Positions 51,607 through 59,412 of a DNA stretch of 64,000 nucleotides are shown one piece after another. A program made the translations under genes and the position numbers. Numbering within the stretch: position 1 is the first letter of the stretch; each line of letters starts with the position of its first letter. The DNA lies in NCBI GenBank assembly GCA_938024995.1, contig CALJDU010000010.1, forward strand, positions 81,808 through 145,807. The letters are read 5' to 3'. The notes below the pieces were generated by a model. That model was given only the letters and a program-made list of their open reading frames with translations, had not been told where the DNA came from and ran no database searches. The DNA is from an uncultured bacterium (GTDB lineage Bacteria; Myxococcota_A; Polyangia; Polyangiales; Houyiibacteriaceae).

Positions 51607-51803
51607 GCCTCCCACCCAGGTTCGCTCCGCTCCGTATCGTTCGCTTCGCGAACTCGGGTCTCGGTTTTCGACTGGCTGGGTAGTCGGGAGCCTCCCAGGT
51701 TCGCTCCGCTCAGCATCGTTCGCTTCGCGAACTCGGGTCTCGGTTTTCGACCGGCCGGGTAGTTCCTTCATTCGCTTCGTTCGCTCGGGTCTCGGTTTTA
51801 GAC
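51604..51803. repeat. About 80-bp tandem repeats upstream of terC
   Basis: Unit 1 (51604-51686) and unit 2 (51687-51765) share GGAGCCTCCCA, GGTTCGCTCCGCTC, an inner hairpin GTTCGC-ttc-GCGAAC, CTCGGGTCTCGGTTTTCGAC and GGGTAGT. A degenerate third unit (51766-51803) keeps only CTCGGGTCTCGGTTTTAGACGG. No protein is encoded; the apparent short frames here are translations of the repeat. Confidence 0.8.
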
Positions 51804-51868
51804 GGCCCTTTGCGTGTCCTCATCGCCACCTGTAGCGGTCGGCTGGGCTCAGCTGCTACAAAAGCGCG

Positions 51869-52639
51869 GTGACCGAACTGCTGACGCAACCCGACGCGTG
51901 GCTCGCGCTCTTCACGCTCACCTTGCTTGAGCTGGTCCTCGGGATCGACAACATCGTGTTCATCGCCATCCTGACGGCGAAGCTTCCCAAAGAGCAGCAA
52001 GGGCTCGCGTACAAGCTCGGCCTGGGGGGCGCGCTCGTCACCCGGCTTTTGCTCCTGCTCGCGATCAACTGGATCGTGCACCTCACGGAGCCCATCGACA
52101 TCTTTGGCTTCACGACCACTGGGCGTGGTCTCATTTTGCTCGGCGGTGGCCTCTTCTTGATCGCCAAGAGCGCGCACGAGATCTTCGAGCAGGTCGAGGC
52201 GCACGAGGATGAACAAGTCGAGGGCTGGGGCAACAGCATGGCCTCGGTCGTGGGCCAGATCATGGTGCTCGACGTCATCTTCTCGCTCGACTCCGTGATC
52301 ACCGCGGTCGGGATGGTCGAGCAGGTCGAGATCATGATGGCGGCGATCATCCTCGCGGTCATCACCATGCTCTTCTTTGCCAAGCCGGTCGGCGATTTCG
52401 TCAACCAGCATCCGTCCATGAAGATCCTGGCCCTCGCGTTCCTGCTCCTGATCGGTGTCGTCCTGGTGATGGACGGCTTTGGTCAGCACGTCAGCAAGAA
52501 CTACATCTACGCCGCGATGGGCTTCGCCCTCGTCGTAGAGCTGCTCAACATGCGCTTCCGCAAGCGGCGGGCGATCAAGCCGGACGAGAAGATCCCCACA
52601 GATCACCTGCCGGACGTGACCGACGACGAAGAGGAGTAG
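51869..52639 (+). CDS. terC: TerC family integral membrane protein
   Basis: 256 residues with about seven hydrophobic helices. TerC hallmarks: LELVLGIDNIVFIAIL (about 20-35) with the Asp-Asn metal-site pair, and VLDVIFSLDSVITAVGM near 135-151 with a second LDSV motif. TerC proteins are metal (manganese/calcium) exporters that also support secreted-protein metallation and tellurite resistance in some bacteria. A His/Glu-rich cytoplasmic loop (EAHEDEQVEGW) could bind metal. GTG start. No ter operon genes are nearby. Confidence 0.92.
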   Translation: MTELLTQPDAWLALFTLTLLELVLGIDNIVFIAILTAKLPKEQQGLAYKLGLGGALVTRLLLLLAINWIVHLTEPIDIFGFTTTGRGLILLGGGLFLIAKSAHEIFEQVEAHEDEQVEGWGNSMASVVGQIMVLDVIFSLDSVITAVGMVEQVEIMMAAIILAVITMLFFAKPVGDFVNQHPSMKILALAFLLLIGVVLVMDGFGQHVSKNYIYAAMGFALVVELLNMRFRKRRAIKPDEKIPTDHLPDVTDDEEE

Positions 52640-52649
52640 CTCCGCCCTT

Positions 52650-53513
52650 GTGACGGTGCCGAGGTTGGTCTACATCGTCCCTGTGCGCGTCTTTTCGAGC
52701 CCCCAGTCCCTCCCGGCTGCATTCGTGACTGCCTTCGTGGTCGCCGTCACCGGTGTGCTGTGCTTCGGCTGCGGCCCCACCGGAAGCGGCAGCGGTCCCG
52801 CGCTCAGCTACGGCGACAACGCCGAGCAAGCCTACGAACGCGCCATGCGCGCCTTCCGCAACGACAACTGCATCGACGCGGACCCCGGGTTTCGGCGCGT
52901 CCGTCGCGAGTTCCCGTACAGCCGCTTCGCCGCGCTCAGTGAGCTCCGCATCGCGGACTGCGCGTTCAAGGCCAAACAATACGTCGAGGCCATCTCCGCG
53001 TACCGCGCGTTCGTCCGCTTCCGCCCGAGCCACGAGAAGATCCCGTACGCTCGCTTCAAGATCGCGGAATCGCACTTCGAGCAGATCCCGAGCGAGTGGC
53101 TCCTTAGCCCGCCGAATCACGAGCGCGACCAGCAGCCAGCCAACGAAGCGCTTGAACAGCTTCGTCGCTATCTCCTCGACTTCCCGAGCGACAGCGAAGA
53201 CCGCATCGAAGCGGCCGAAGACATGGTCAAGAAGTCGCTCGGCGTTCTCGCGGAGCATGAACTCTACGTCGCGCGCTTCTACCTTCGACGCGAAGCCTAC
53301 GCCGCGGTCGTCATGCGACTGCGCACCGTGCTCAACCGTTACGATGGAAGCGGCTACGAACCACAGGCGCTGATGATGCTTGGTCAAGCCTACGAAGAGC
53401 TCGAAGACGTGGCGCGCGCACGTGACGCCTACGACGAGCTGGTCGCGCGCTACGCGGACAGTGATGAAGCGGGCGCGGCGCAGGGCCGCCTAAGCGCGCT
53501 CCCCGCCGAGTAA
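52650..53513 (+). CDS. bamD: Outer membrane assembly lipoprotein BamD-like
   Basis: 287 residues from a GTG. A signal with lipobox CFGC (Cys41) is followed by TPR helices: AEQAYERAMRAFRNDN, FPYSRFAALSELRIADCAF, YVEAISAYRAFVRFRPSHEKIPYARFKIAESHFE (about 100-135), and GYEPQALMMLGQAYEELEDVARARDAYDEL. This fits BamD (YfiO) of the BAM complex, which helps insert beta-barrels in the outer membrane. The N-terminal signal region is longer than usual. Sits 11 bases after terC. Confidence 0.88.
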   Translation: MTVPRLVYIVPVRVFSSPQSLPAAFVTAFVVAVTGVLCFGCGPTGSGSGPALSYGDNAEQAYERAMRAFRNDNCIDADPGFRRVRREFPYSRFAALSELRIADCAFKAKQYVEAISAYRAFVRFRPSHEKIPYARFKIAESHFEQIPSEWLLSPPNHERDQQPANEALEQLRRYLLDFPSDSEDRIEAAEDMVKKSLGVLAEHELYVARFYLRREAYAAVVMRLRTVLNRYDGSGYEPQALMMLGQAYEELEDVARARDAYDELVARYADSDEAGAAQGRLSALPAE

Positions 53514-53550
53514 GGTTCCCGAGCCCGTCGGTGTTTTGTATACCGACAAC

Positions 53551-54999
53551 ATGCTGACCGACGCGATCCACAAGAACCTGGGTGACCACGCGCAAGCCGT
53601 GTGGGACGAGTCCATCACGGACGAGATCACCGAGTACATCAAGATCCCTGCCCTCTCTCCGCACTTCGACGCGGACTGGGCGGCCAACGGGAACATCGAC
53701 AAAGCGGTCGCACACATTCGGCGATGGTGTGCGTCGCAGCCCATCGCGGGCCTATCGGTTGAGACGGTTCGCTTGGAAGGCCGCACGCCCGTTCTCTTTA
53801 TGGAGATCCCCAGCTTCCCCACGCCGGGCGTCGGTGACACCTCGGTGCTGCTCTACGGGCACCTCGACAAGCAGCCCGAGATGAGCGGCTGGGACGAGGA
53901 CAAGGGCCCATGGATCCCGGTACGCGAAGGCGACAAGCTCTACGGGCGCGGCGGAGCCGATGATGGCTACGCGGCGTACGCATCGCTGACCGCGATCGCG
54001 GCGCTTCAGAAGCAAGGCGTCCCGCACGCGCGCTGCGTCGTCTTGATCGAAGGTTGCGAAGAGAGCGGGAGCTACGATCTGCCCCCGTATGTCGATCACC
54101 TTCGTTCGCGCTTGGGCGAGATCGATCTCGTCGTGTGCCTCGACTCCGGCTGCGGCAACTACGAGCAGCTCTGGAGCACGACCTCGCTGCGCGGCTTGGT
54201 CGCGGGCCAGCTGAGCGTCGAGGTCCTTGAGCCGCCCAATGATGGCGGGAGCGCGGGGGTGCATTCCGGTGACGCAGGCGGCGTGGTCCCTTCGTCGTTC
54301 CGCGTGCTGCGCGCCTTGCTTGAGCGGGTGCAAGATACGGACACAGGCGCGATCAAGATCGAAGCCTTCAACGTCGAGATCCCAGAGGCGCGCATCGCGC
54401 AGGCCAAAGCCGCTGCGGAGATTCTCGGAGACCGCGTGGTCGCGAAGTTCCCGCTCATCGGTGCGCCGGTCGCGCGCGGTCACGAAGCGGTGCTCAACCG
54501 AACCTGGCGCCCGGCGCTCGAGGTCGTCGGCATCGACGGCATCCCCGATCTGCGCGGCGGCAACGTGCTCCGCGGAAAGACGGTCGCGAAGCTCTCGATG
54601 CGCCTGCCGCCGACGGGAGACTCGAAGGCCGCGACCGCCGCGCTCAAGGAAGCGCTCGAAGCCGATCCTCCGTACGGCGCGCGCGTGACCTTCACGCCCG
54701 AAGAGCCAGCCGACGGTTGGAACGCACCGGCGCTCGCGCCGTGGCTCGAAGCCGCGCTGATGAAGGCGAGCCGTCGCTACTTCGATCGCGACGCGGCCTA
54801 CATGGGCGAAGGCGGAACGATCCCGTTCATGGGGATGCTGGGCGAGAAGTTCCCGAACGCTCAGTTCGTGATCACCGGGGTCCTCGGGCCGGGCTCGAAC
54901 GCGCACGGACCGAACGAGTTTTTGCACGTGCCGATGGCGACGAAGCTGACGGCGTGCATGTCGAGCGTCCTCGCGGATCACCGCGCGCAGCAAGGTTAG
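53551..54999 (+). CDS. M20 family metallopeptidase
   Basis: 482 residues from an ATG at 53551. Zinc-site motifs: LLYGHLDKQPE with His104 and Asp106, LYGRGGADDGYAAY with Asp137, and IEGCEESGS with Glu170/171 as base and ligand. The second-domain His lies in GVHSGDAGG near 228-237, and a late HGPNEFLHVPM gives the final His ligand. This is the full dinuclear zinc set of carnosinase-like/DUG1 peptidases, which split dipeptides or N-acyl amino acids. Cytoplasmic, no signal. Confidence 0.93.
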   Translation: MLTDAIHKNLGDHAQAVWDESITDEITEYIKIPALSPHFDADWAANGNIDKAVAHIRRWCASQPIAGLSVETVRLEGRTPVLFMEIPSFPTPGVGDTSVLLYGHLDKQPEMSGWDEDKGPWIPVREGDKLYGRGGADDGYAAYASLTAIAALQKQGVPHARCVVLIEGCEESGSYDLPPYVDHLRSRLGEIDLVVCLDSGCGNYEQLWSTTSLRGLVAGQLSVEVLEPPNDGGSAGVHSGDAGGVVPSSFRVLRALLERVQDTDTGAIKIEAFNVEIPEARIAQAKAAAEILGDRVVAKFPLIGAPVARGHEAVLNRTWRPALEVVGIDGIPDLRGGNVLRGKTVAKLSMRLPPTGDSKAATAALKEALEADPPYGARVTFTPEEPADGWNAPALAPWLEAALMKASRRYFDRDAAYMGEGGTIPFMGMLGEKFPNAQFVITGVLGPGSNAHGPNEFLHVPMATKLTACMSSVLADHRAQQG

Positions 55000-55056
55000 G
55001 AACGCTTCGAACGACCGCCCCTTGCGCGGGCAACACTTAGTGTCCACTGTACACAT

Positions 55057-56136
55057 ATGAGCGGACTCCTCAGCAGCAGCGCTTTCTCGTCCACCACGCT
55101 CCCGGTCGCGCATCGCTTCGCGGCCCCCGCCCGAACCATCTCGCGGCAGGCGTTTGGCCAGACCCTGACCTTCGCGCAACCGATCACGCTGACGCCCTTC
55201 GCGTCCGCCCGCCCCTGTACGGCGCGCTGCACCTTTTGCTCGGAGACGCTCCAGCACAAAAAAGCGAAGCGGCTCTCCCAGTCGCTGCGGCCGGGACCGG
55301 AGTACTTCGATCAGCTCGCGTTCGTGTTGAGCGAGCTCGCCGACGTCCCCTTGGGGATCTCGCTCTCGGGGCTTGAGGCCACCGACGATGTCGACTGGCT
55401 CCTCTCCGTGCTCGCGACGTTCTCCGCCACAGAAGCAGCGGGCGCCACGTACACCTCCCGGGTCCTCTACTCCAACGCGACCGGGCTCGTGGACGACAAA
55501 GGGGCACGGCTCCTCCCGGCGCTCCGCGACTTCGGCCTCACGCGGGTGGAGATCTCGCGACATGATCCGACCGAGTCTCGGAACGACGCGATCATGCGCT
55601 TCCGACCGAACGTGACGGTCGCGACCAACGCAGGCTTCGAGCGCGCCGTCAAAGAGACGCTCTCCTGTCTGCCCGTTCGCCTCGTCTGCATCTTGCAGAA
55701 GCCCGGCGTGTCGAGCTTTGACGACGTGCTGCGCTACCTCGCGTGGGCGCGGACGCTTGGCGTCCGTGACGTGGTCTTCCGCGAGTTCTCTCGCCTCGGA
55801 ACCGGCGCGAAGGCGATGTACAAAAAGAACCGAACGCTGACCCTCATCGAAGACGGTCGCGTACCGATCGAGCCGCTGGTCGACGCCGCGCTCAAGCGAG
55901 ACGACTTCGCGCCGCGCGGCTTCGAGAACGGCTACTACTACTGGAACTACCGCGCGGAACACGAAGGCGTCCTCGTCACGTTCGAGACCTCGGACTACAC
56001 GACGATGAAACGTGAACACGATCGCGTGAGCGAGCAGCTCGTCCAGAAGCTGGTCTTCCACGCTAACGGCAACCTGTGCAGCGATTGGGATCCCGACCGC
56101 GATGTGGTGTGGAAACCAAAGACCGCTTCCCCGTGA
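55057..56136 (+). CDS. Radical SAM protein, unknown subfamily
   Basis: 359 residues. The cluster motif reads CTARCTFC, Cys54-Cys58-Cys61, CxxxCxxC. Flanking ITLTPFASARPC and a following GISLSGLEA strand fit the SAM-binding barrel. The C-terminus has HANGNLCSDWDPDRD, a plausible substrate or second-cluster contact, but no SPASM-type Cys cluster. The coding end overlaps the next gene by 28 bases. The barrel resembles MoaA/NifB-type enzymes; substrate unknown. The pairing with a nucleotidyltransferase suggests modification of a nucleotide- or RNA-like or peptide target. Confidence 0.85.
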   Translation: MSGLLSSSAFSSTTLPVAHRFAAPARTISRQAFGQTLTFAQPITLTPFASARPCTARCTFCSETLQHKKAKRLSQSLRPGPEYFDQLAFVLSELADVPLGISLSGLEATDDVDWLLSVLATFSATEAAGATYTSRVLYSNATGLVDDKGARLLPALRDFGLTRVEISRHDPTESRNDAIMRFRPNVTVATNAGFERAVKETLSCLPVRLVCILQKPGVSSFDDVLRYLAWARTLGVRDVVFREFSRLGTGAKAMYKKNRTLTLIEDGRVPIEPLVDAALKRDDFAPRGFENGYYYWNYRAEHEGVLVTFETSDYTTMKREHDRVSEQLVQKLVFHANGNLCSDWDPDRDVVWKPKTASP

Positions 56137-56618
56137 TCGCAGAAGAACATCGCGACGCGTTTCTCGCTTCTGTCTCTACGCTCCTGGCCGATCTCCCGGT
56201 CCCCTACGCCATCGTTGGCTCGGTCGCGTTGCTGGTCGAGCGCCCGGACGTGCTCGACACGCTTCCACCGGATGTCGATCTGGTCGTGAGCCGCGAGCAT
56301 CTCAAGGCGCTAGTCACCTGGGCGCTTGAACGTGACGGCACGGTCACCTCGTGGAAAAACGAAATCACCGACGCGGAGCAGCTCGGCGACCTCAGCGGGC
56401 GCTTCTACCTCCGGATCGTCCTCAGCGAGACCCGTGTCGACGTGACCTACGAATTGCCACGGGACATAGCACCCGCGACCGTCATTCGATCGGCGACGAA
56501 CGTGGGCGGACTATCCATCGCGCGGATCGAAGACGTCGCCGCGCTGATGAAAGCGCGCAGCTCGAAGAAGGACCTCGCGCGGCTCAAGCGACTTCTGCCG
56601 CGCGGTCGGACGAGCTGA
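56109..56618 (+). CDS. Nucleotidyltransferase-fold protein overlapping the radical SAM gene
   Basis: 169 residues from a GTG. The nucleotide-binding motif is GSVALLVERPD...LPPDVDLVV (about 35-60), the GS-x-Asp-x-Asp pattern of the MNT/AbiEii-like and poly(A) polymerase-like fold. The rest is a mixed alpha/beta domain with helix (RIEDVAALMKARSSKKDLARLKRLLP). It starts 28 bases inside the radical SAM gene, so translation is coupled. Could add a nucleotide to protein or RNA, or be the enzyme half of a two-component system. Family only, not function. Confidence 0.72.
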   Translation: METKDRFPVIAEEHRDAFLASVSTLLADLPVPYAIVGSVALLVERPDVLDTLPPDVDLVVSREHLKALVTWALERDGTVTSWKNEITDAEQLGDLSGRFYLRIVLSETRVDVTYELPRDIAPATVIRSATNVGGLSIARIEDVAALMKARSSKKDLARLKRLLPRGRTS

Positions 56619-56766
56619 CTCGTCGTCACGCATTGCTCAGCGGTCATCTCGGCGTGGGGCGCCTACTTCGCAACGGTTCTCGTCACGTGCGCGAGCAACG
56701 ACTTTAACTTCATCCACCTACTGCGATGTCTTCGTCAGCACCGGCGAGGTCCACAGAGCGGACTCG

Positions 56767-57021
56767 CTACTCTTCTTCGTTGGACACGGAACGACGCTCT
56801 TCCAGGTCGTGCAGATAGAGCGCTTCCACCTCAGCGCGCGCCCACGGCGTCCGGCGGAGAAACTTCAGGCTCGACTTGATGCTCGGGTCCCAGCGGAAAC
56901 AGTTGATCTTCACGCGAAGCGCGAGCTCATCGAAGCCGTGACGCTCAACGAGCTCTTCGAGCATGCTCTTGAGCGTCACGCCGTGAAGCGGGTTGTTTGG
57001 CTGCTCTTCGCTCACGAACAA
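56767..57021 (-). CDS. VF530-family DNA-binding protein
   Basis: 84 residues. The family core is [20 protein letters not shown] (about 9-28), [18 protein letters not shown] and [13 protein letters not shown], which I recognise from VF530 (DUF2132) proteins. These are small HTH-like DNA-binding proteins of uncertain role. No signal peptide; acidic C-terminus. Between a nucleotidyltransferase and a small unknown gene, alone on the minus strand. Confidence 0.9.
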   Translation of the reverse strand: MFVSEEQPNNPLHGVTLKSMLEELVERHGFDELALRVKINCFRWDPSIKSSLKFLRRTPWARAEVEALYLHDLEERRSVSNEEE

Positions 57022-57085
57022 GAGGATACGCGAATCGTCTCCGCTGGCACGTCAACGCGCTACACTGCGCGTCTTGGGTTCTGAA

Positions 57086-57454
57086 TTGACCGACTCGCTC
57101 TACAAGATCACGATCCGTCCAGACGTCCATCTTCTTTGCCGGACCGCCCGACGCGCGACCGTCGAAGAGCTCGCCGTCGCGGTTCAAAACGCGACCAAAG
57201 AGCTTGAGCGCGCGTCCCCCGTGCAAGGGCTCGTCTACGATGCCCGCGACGCGCCGCCGACGCGCGATCGAGACGATTTTGACGCGCGCGTCGTCCCGCT
57301 CATCGCGGCGCTGATGTCACGCTACAAACGCAGCAGCGTGCTGGTGAAGACCCAAGCTGGACTCCTCCACACGCGACGAACCGCGCCCGAAGCGGTGAAG
57401 GCGTTCCTCAACGACATGGAAGCCGCGATCGCGTACGCGAACGGGTCGAAGTAA
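57086..57454 (+). CDS. Small STAS-like protein, paralog A
   Basis: 122 residues from a TTG at 57086 (a TTG at 57074 is possible). The fold looks like alternating strands and helices of STAS/SpoIIAA type: YKITIRPDVHLLCRTARR, RATVEELAVAVQNATKEL, GLVYDARDAPPTRD and AVKAFLNDMEAAIAY. It shares the order and several motifs (RRATVxELAxA, DxRxAPPT, FxxDxxAAIAYA) with the next gene, so the two are tandem duplicates. No catalytic residue is obvious. Function unknown; perhaps anti-sigma or mechanical regulation, as for STAS proteins. Confidence 0.62.
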   Translation: MTDSLYKITIRPDVHLLCRTARRATVEELAVAVQNATKELERASPVQGLVYDARDAPPTRDRDDFDARVVPLIAALMSRYKRSSVLVKTQAGLLHTRRTAPEAVKAFLNDMEAAIAYANGSK

Positions 57455-57509
57455 GCCCGGGCTCACCCTTGAGGCGAAGAACGGCGCGACGCTCGGCTAT
57501 GCTGATGGG

Positions 57510-57893
57510 GTGGAGCCGGACACCCTTTTGAGCCCGTTCTACGTGCTCGAGCACCAACCCGGCGTGCACATTGCGCGGCGCACCAACAGACGCGCGACTG
57601 TTCCCGAGCTCGCGCGAGCGCTCCGTGCGGTCCCGCTTGAGTTGGCGTCGATGCCCTCCGCGCGCGGCATCGTCATGGACACCCGAGCCGCACCTCCGAC
57701 CCAAGACGCAGAAGAGTTCGAGCGGCAGATCATTCCGGTGCTCACTTCGCTATTCGTTCAGTACCGACGCTGCAGCATTCTTGTCGGGTCGAGGGTCGCG
57801 GTTCTCCACTCGCGCCGCCTCTCGAACTCGTTCGAGACCGTCGAGACGTTCATGGACGACCTCGACGCCGCGATCGCATACGCCAAAAGCTGA
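57510..57893 (+). CDS. Small STAS-like protein, paralog B
   Basis: 127 residues from a GTG. Parallel to paralog A: VHIARRTNRRATVPELARAL, GIVMDTRAAPPTQD, FMDDLDAAIAYAKS. The spacing of RRAT, the A-P-P-T turn and the terminal DAAIAYA helix are the same, so they arose by duplication. It lies 55 bases downstream of paralog A and is likely in the same transcript. The stop is 18 bases before the end of the convergent TAXI-type gene. Confidence 0.65.
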   Translation: MEPDTLLSPFYVLEHQPGVHIARRTNRRATVPELARALRAVPLELASMPSARGIVMDTRAAPPTQDAEEFERQIIPVLTSLFVQYRRCSILVGSRVAVLHSRRLSNSFETVETFMDDLDAAIAYAKS

Positions 57894-57911
57894 CCTCATG
57901 TGAACTCGCGA

Positions 57912-59339
57912 TCACGCTTCGAGATCGCTACCGAGCGCGTCGCGCCACAGATCGTGAAGGATCGCGTCTTCGTCGCCGGCGCCGCCCACTCGCCGCGCCT
58001 TCTTCTCCAGTCGCTCGCGCGCGTGGAGGATCAAGGCATCGAGGTGCATCCGCACGTCCGTCACGTGGAGTAAAAACGCGTTCAGGAGATCACTGCTCGC
58101 GAGTCGCCCTTCGCGATGTTCGCGAAGACCGCGCGCCTTGATCACGCCAAGCCTTCTTCGAATGCGGACGAGCTGCTCGAGGTCGAGGCCGGCGTGGAGC
58201 TCCAGCCCGTGGATCTCGTTCTCCAGCTCAGAGACCTCGGTGATGAACACGTCGAAACCGCGGAGCTGACGCGCGCGGAACCAGCGCCACGCGAGGAAGA
58301 TCGCGATGACGAGCGACACGAAGAAGCTCCGCAAGCTCTCCATGTTGTCGATGATCTCCGGCGTCATCAGCGGGTCGTTACGGCTCAGGTACTCATGGGT
58401 GCCTTGGTGGAGCGGGAGCTCCGGGTCAGCGAGCAGCGCCTCCTCTTCGTCGTGCGTCAACGAAGCCGCCCGTGCGAAGCGGTCGCTCAAGACCGCGTCG
58501 ACCAAGCGCCGCACCGTTTTGGTAGAGACCTGGTCATGCGCGATGAGAAGCGTACGAGTCGCGAGCGTGGTCACGTCGGTCGCCGGCATCGGGAGCCGAC
58601 CGCTGTAGGCGAAGGCCGGGATCGTGCTCGCTCGGATGCCCGGATGCCGGATCCGCATGGCGCCCGCGATGGGAAGCGGAACGACCTGGAACCCGTGCTC
58701 GCGAACGAGCATGGTCGCGACCGTCGATGGTAACGGGCTCACCACGAAGACGGCGTCCGGGAGCTCCTCGGTGGTCGTCGCGCGGAGCGTGTCGTAGTCG
58801 AGCTCGCTCGTGACCAAGTCGCGACCGGGCTCGAGCTCAGCTTGCTCGAGAACCTGAAGCGCCAGTGTGTGGGTACCGCTGCCCGGAACGCTGATGTTGA
58901 CCGTGTGCCCAAAGAGATCACGGAGCGACCTGAACTCGACCTCTTTCTTCACCAAGAGATGAAGCGGCTCAAGCACGAGCGCGGCGACCTCGTGCACATG
59001 CTCGGGAACGCTCAAGCCGCCTTGGACCAAAGCGACATCGAGCTCCCGTCGCGAGACGCGCTCGATCGCGTCCTCGCTCCCGTTCGTCGTGACGAAGTCC
59101 AGGATGACCCCGCGATGCTGCGTCTCACCCGCGAGGACCTGCGCGAGCGCGTAGCGACGCTCCAGCTCATGTCCCGCGCTCACCGTCAGGTGCTCCTCCC
59201 GAACCACGAGCGCGGAAACCAGTAGCCAAATCGTGAGCGCGACCGCGGCCAGCGCGAAAAGCGCGATGAGCCGTGGGTCGACGCTCATCTCGCGCGCGCG
59301 CCGGGCGACGCGAGACATCCGCGATAAGATGGTCTTCAT
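57912..59339 (-). CDS. Membrane-anchored TAXI/TRAP-type solute-binding protein
   Basis: 475 residues from an ATG at 59339. A membrane helix (LIALFALAAVALTIWLLVSA) near 25-44 anchors a periplasmic domain (about 55-320) that reads like a TAXI-family binding protein: LDFVTTNGSEDAIERVSRRELDVALVQGG and LFGHTVNISVPGSGTHTLALQVLE, the ligand cleft. A second membrane helix (SLRSFFVSLVIAIFLAWRWF) near 345-365 leads to a cytoplasmic coiled-coil tail (about 370-475). No TRAP permease is adjacent, so this may be a sensor or a receptor of another transporter. The architecture is unusual for a binding protein. Confidence 0.78.
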   Translation of the reverse strand: MKTILSRMSRVARRAREMSVDPRLIALFALAAVALTIWLLVSALVVREEHLTVSAGHELERRYALAQVLAGETQHRGVILDFVTTNGSEDAIERVSRRELDVALVQGGLSVPEHVHEVAALVLEPLHLLVKKEVEFRSLRDLFGHTVNISVPGSGTHTLALQVLEQAELEPGRDLVTSELDYDTLRATTTEELPDAVFVVSPLPSTVATMLVREHGFQVVPLPIAGAMRIRHPGIRASTIPAFAYSGRLPMPATDVTTLATRTLLIAHDQVSTKTVRRLVDAVLSDRFARAASLTHDEEEALLADPELPLHQGTHEYLSRNDPLMTPEIIDNMESLRSFFVSLVIAIFLAWRWFRARQLRGFDVFITEVSELENEIHGLELHAGLDLEQLVRIRRRLGVIKARGLREHREGRLASSDLLNAFLLHVTDVRMHLDALILHARERLEKKARRVGGAGDEDAILHDLWRDALGSDLEA

Positions 59340-59412
59340 GTACCGAGCGACCCTAGCAGCCTGATGGGCGCTTGACTCGTCTGCTACAACTGCACGCTCG
59401 GGAGCGAACGCC

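Noticed and set aside
51483..51771. Short frames encoding SRSER and similar repeats
   Set aside because: They are translations of the tandem DNA repeat, with no ribosome site or domain.
53752..56061. A 769-codon open frame on the minus strand opposite the M20 and radical SAM genes
   Set aside because: It is the antisense shadow of GC-rich genes with full zinc-site and cluster motifs; its own translation is Arg/Glu-rich with no domain.
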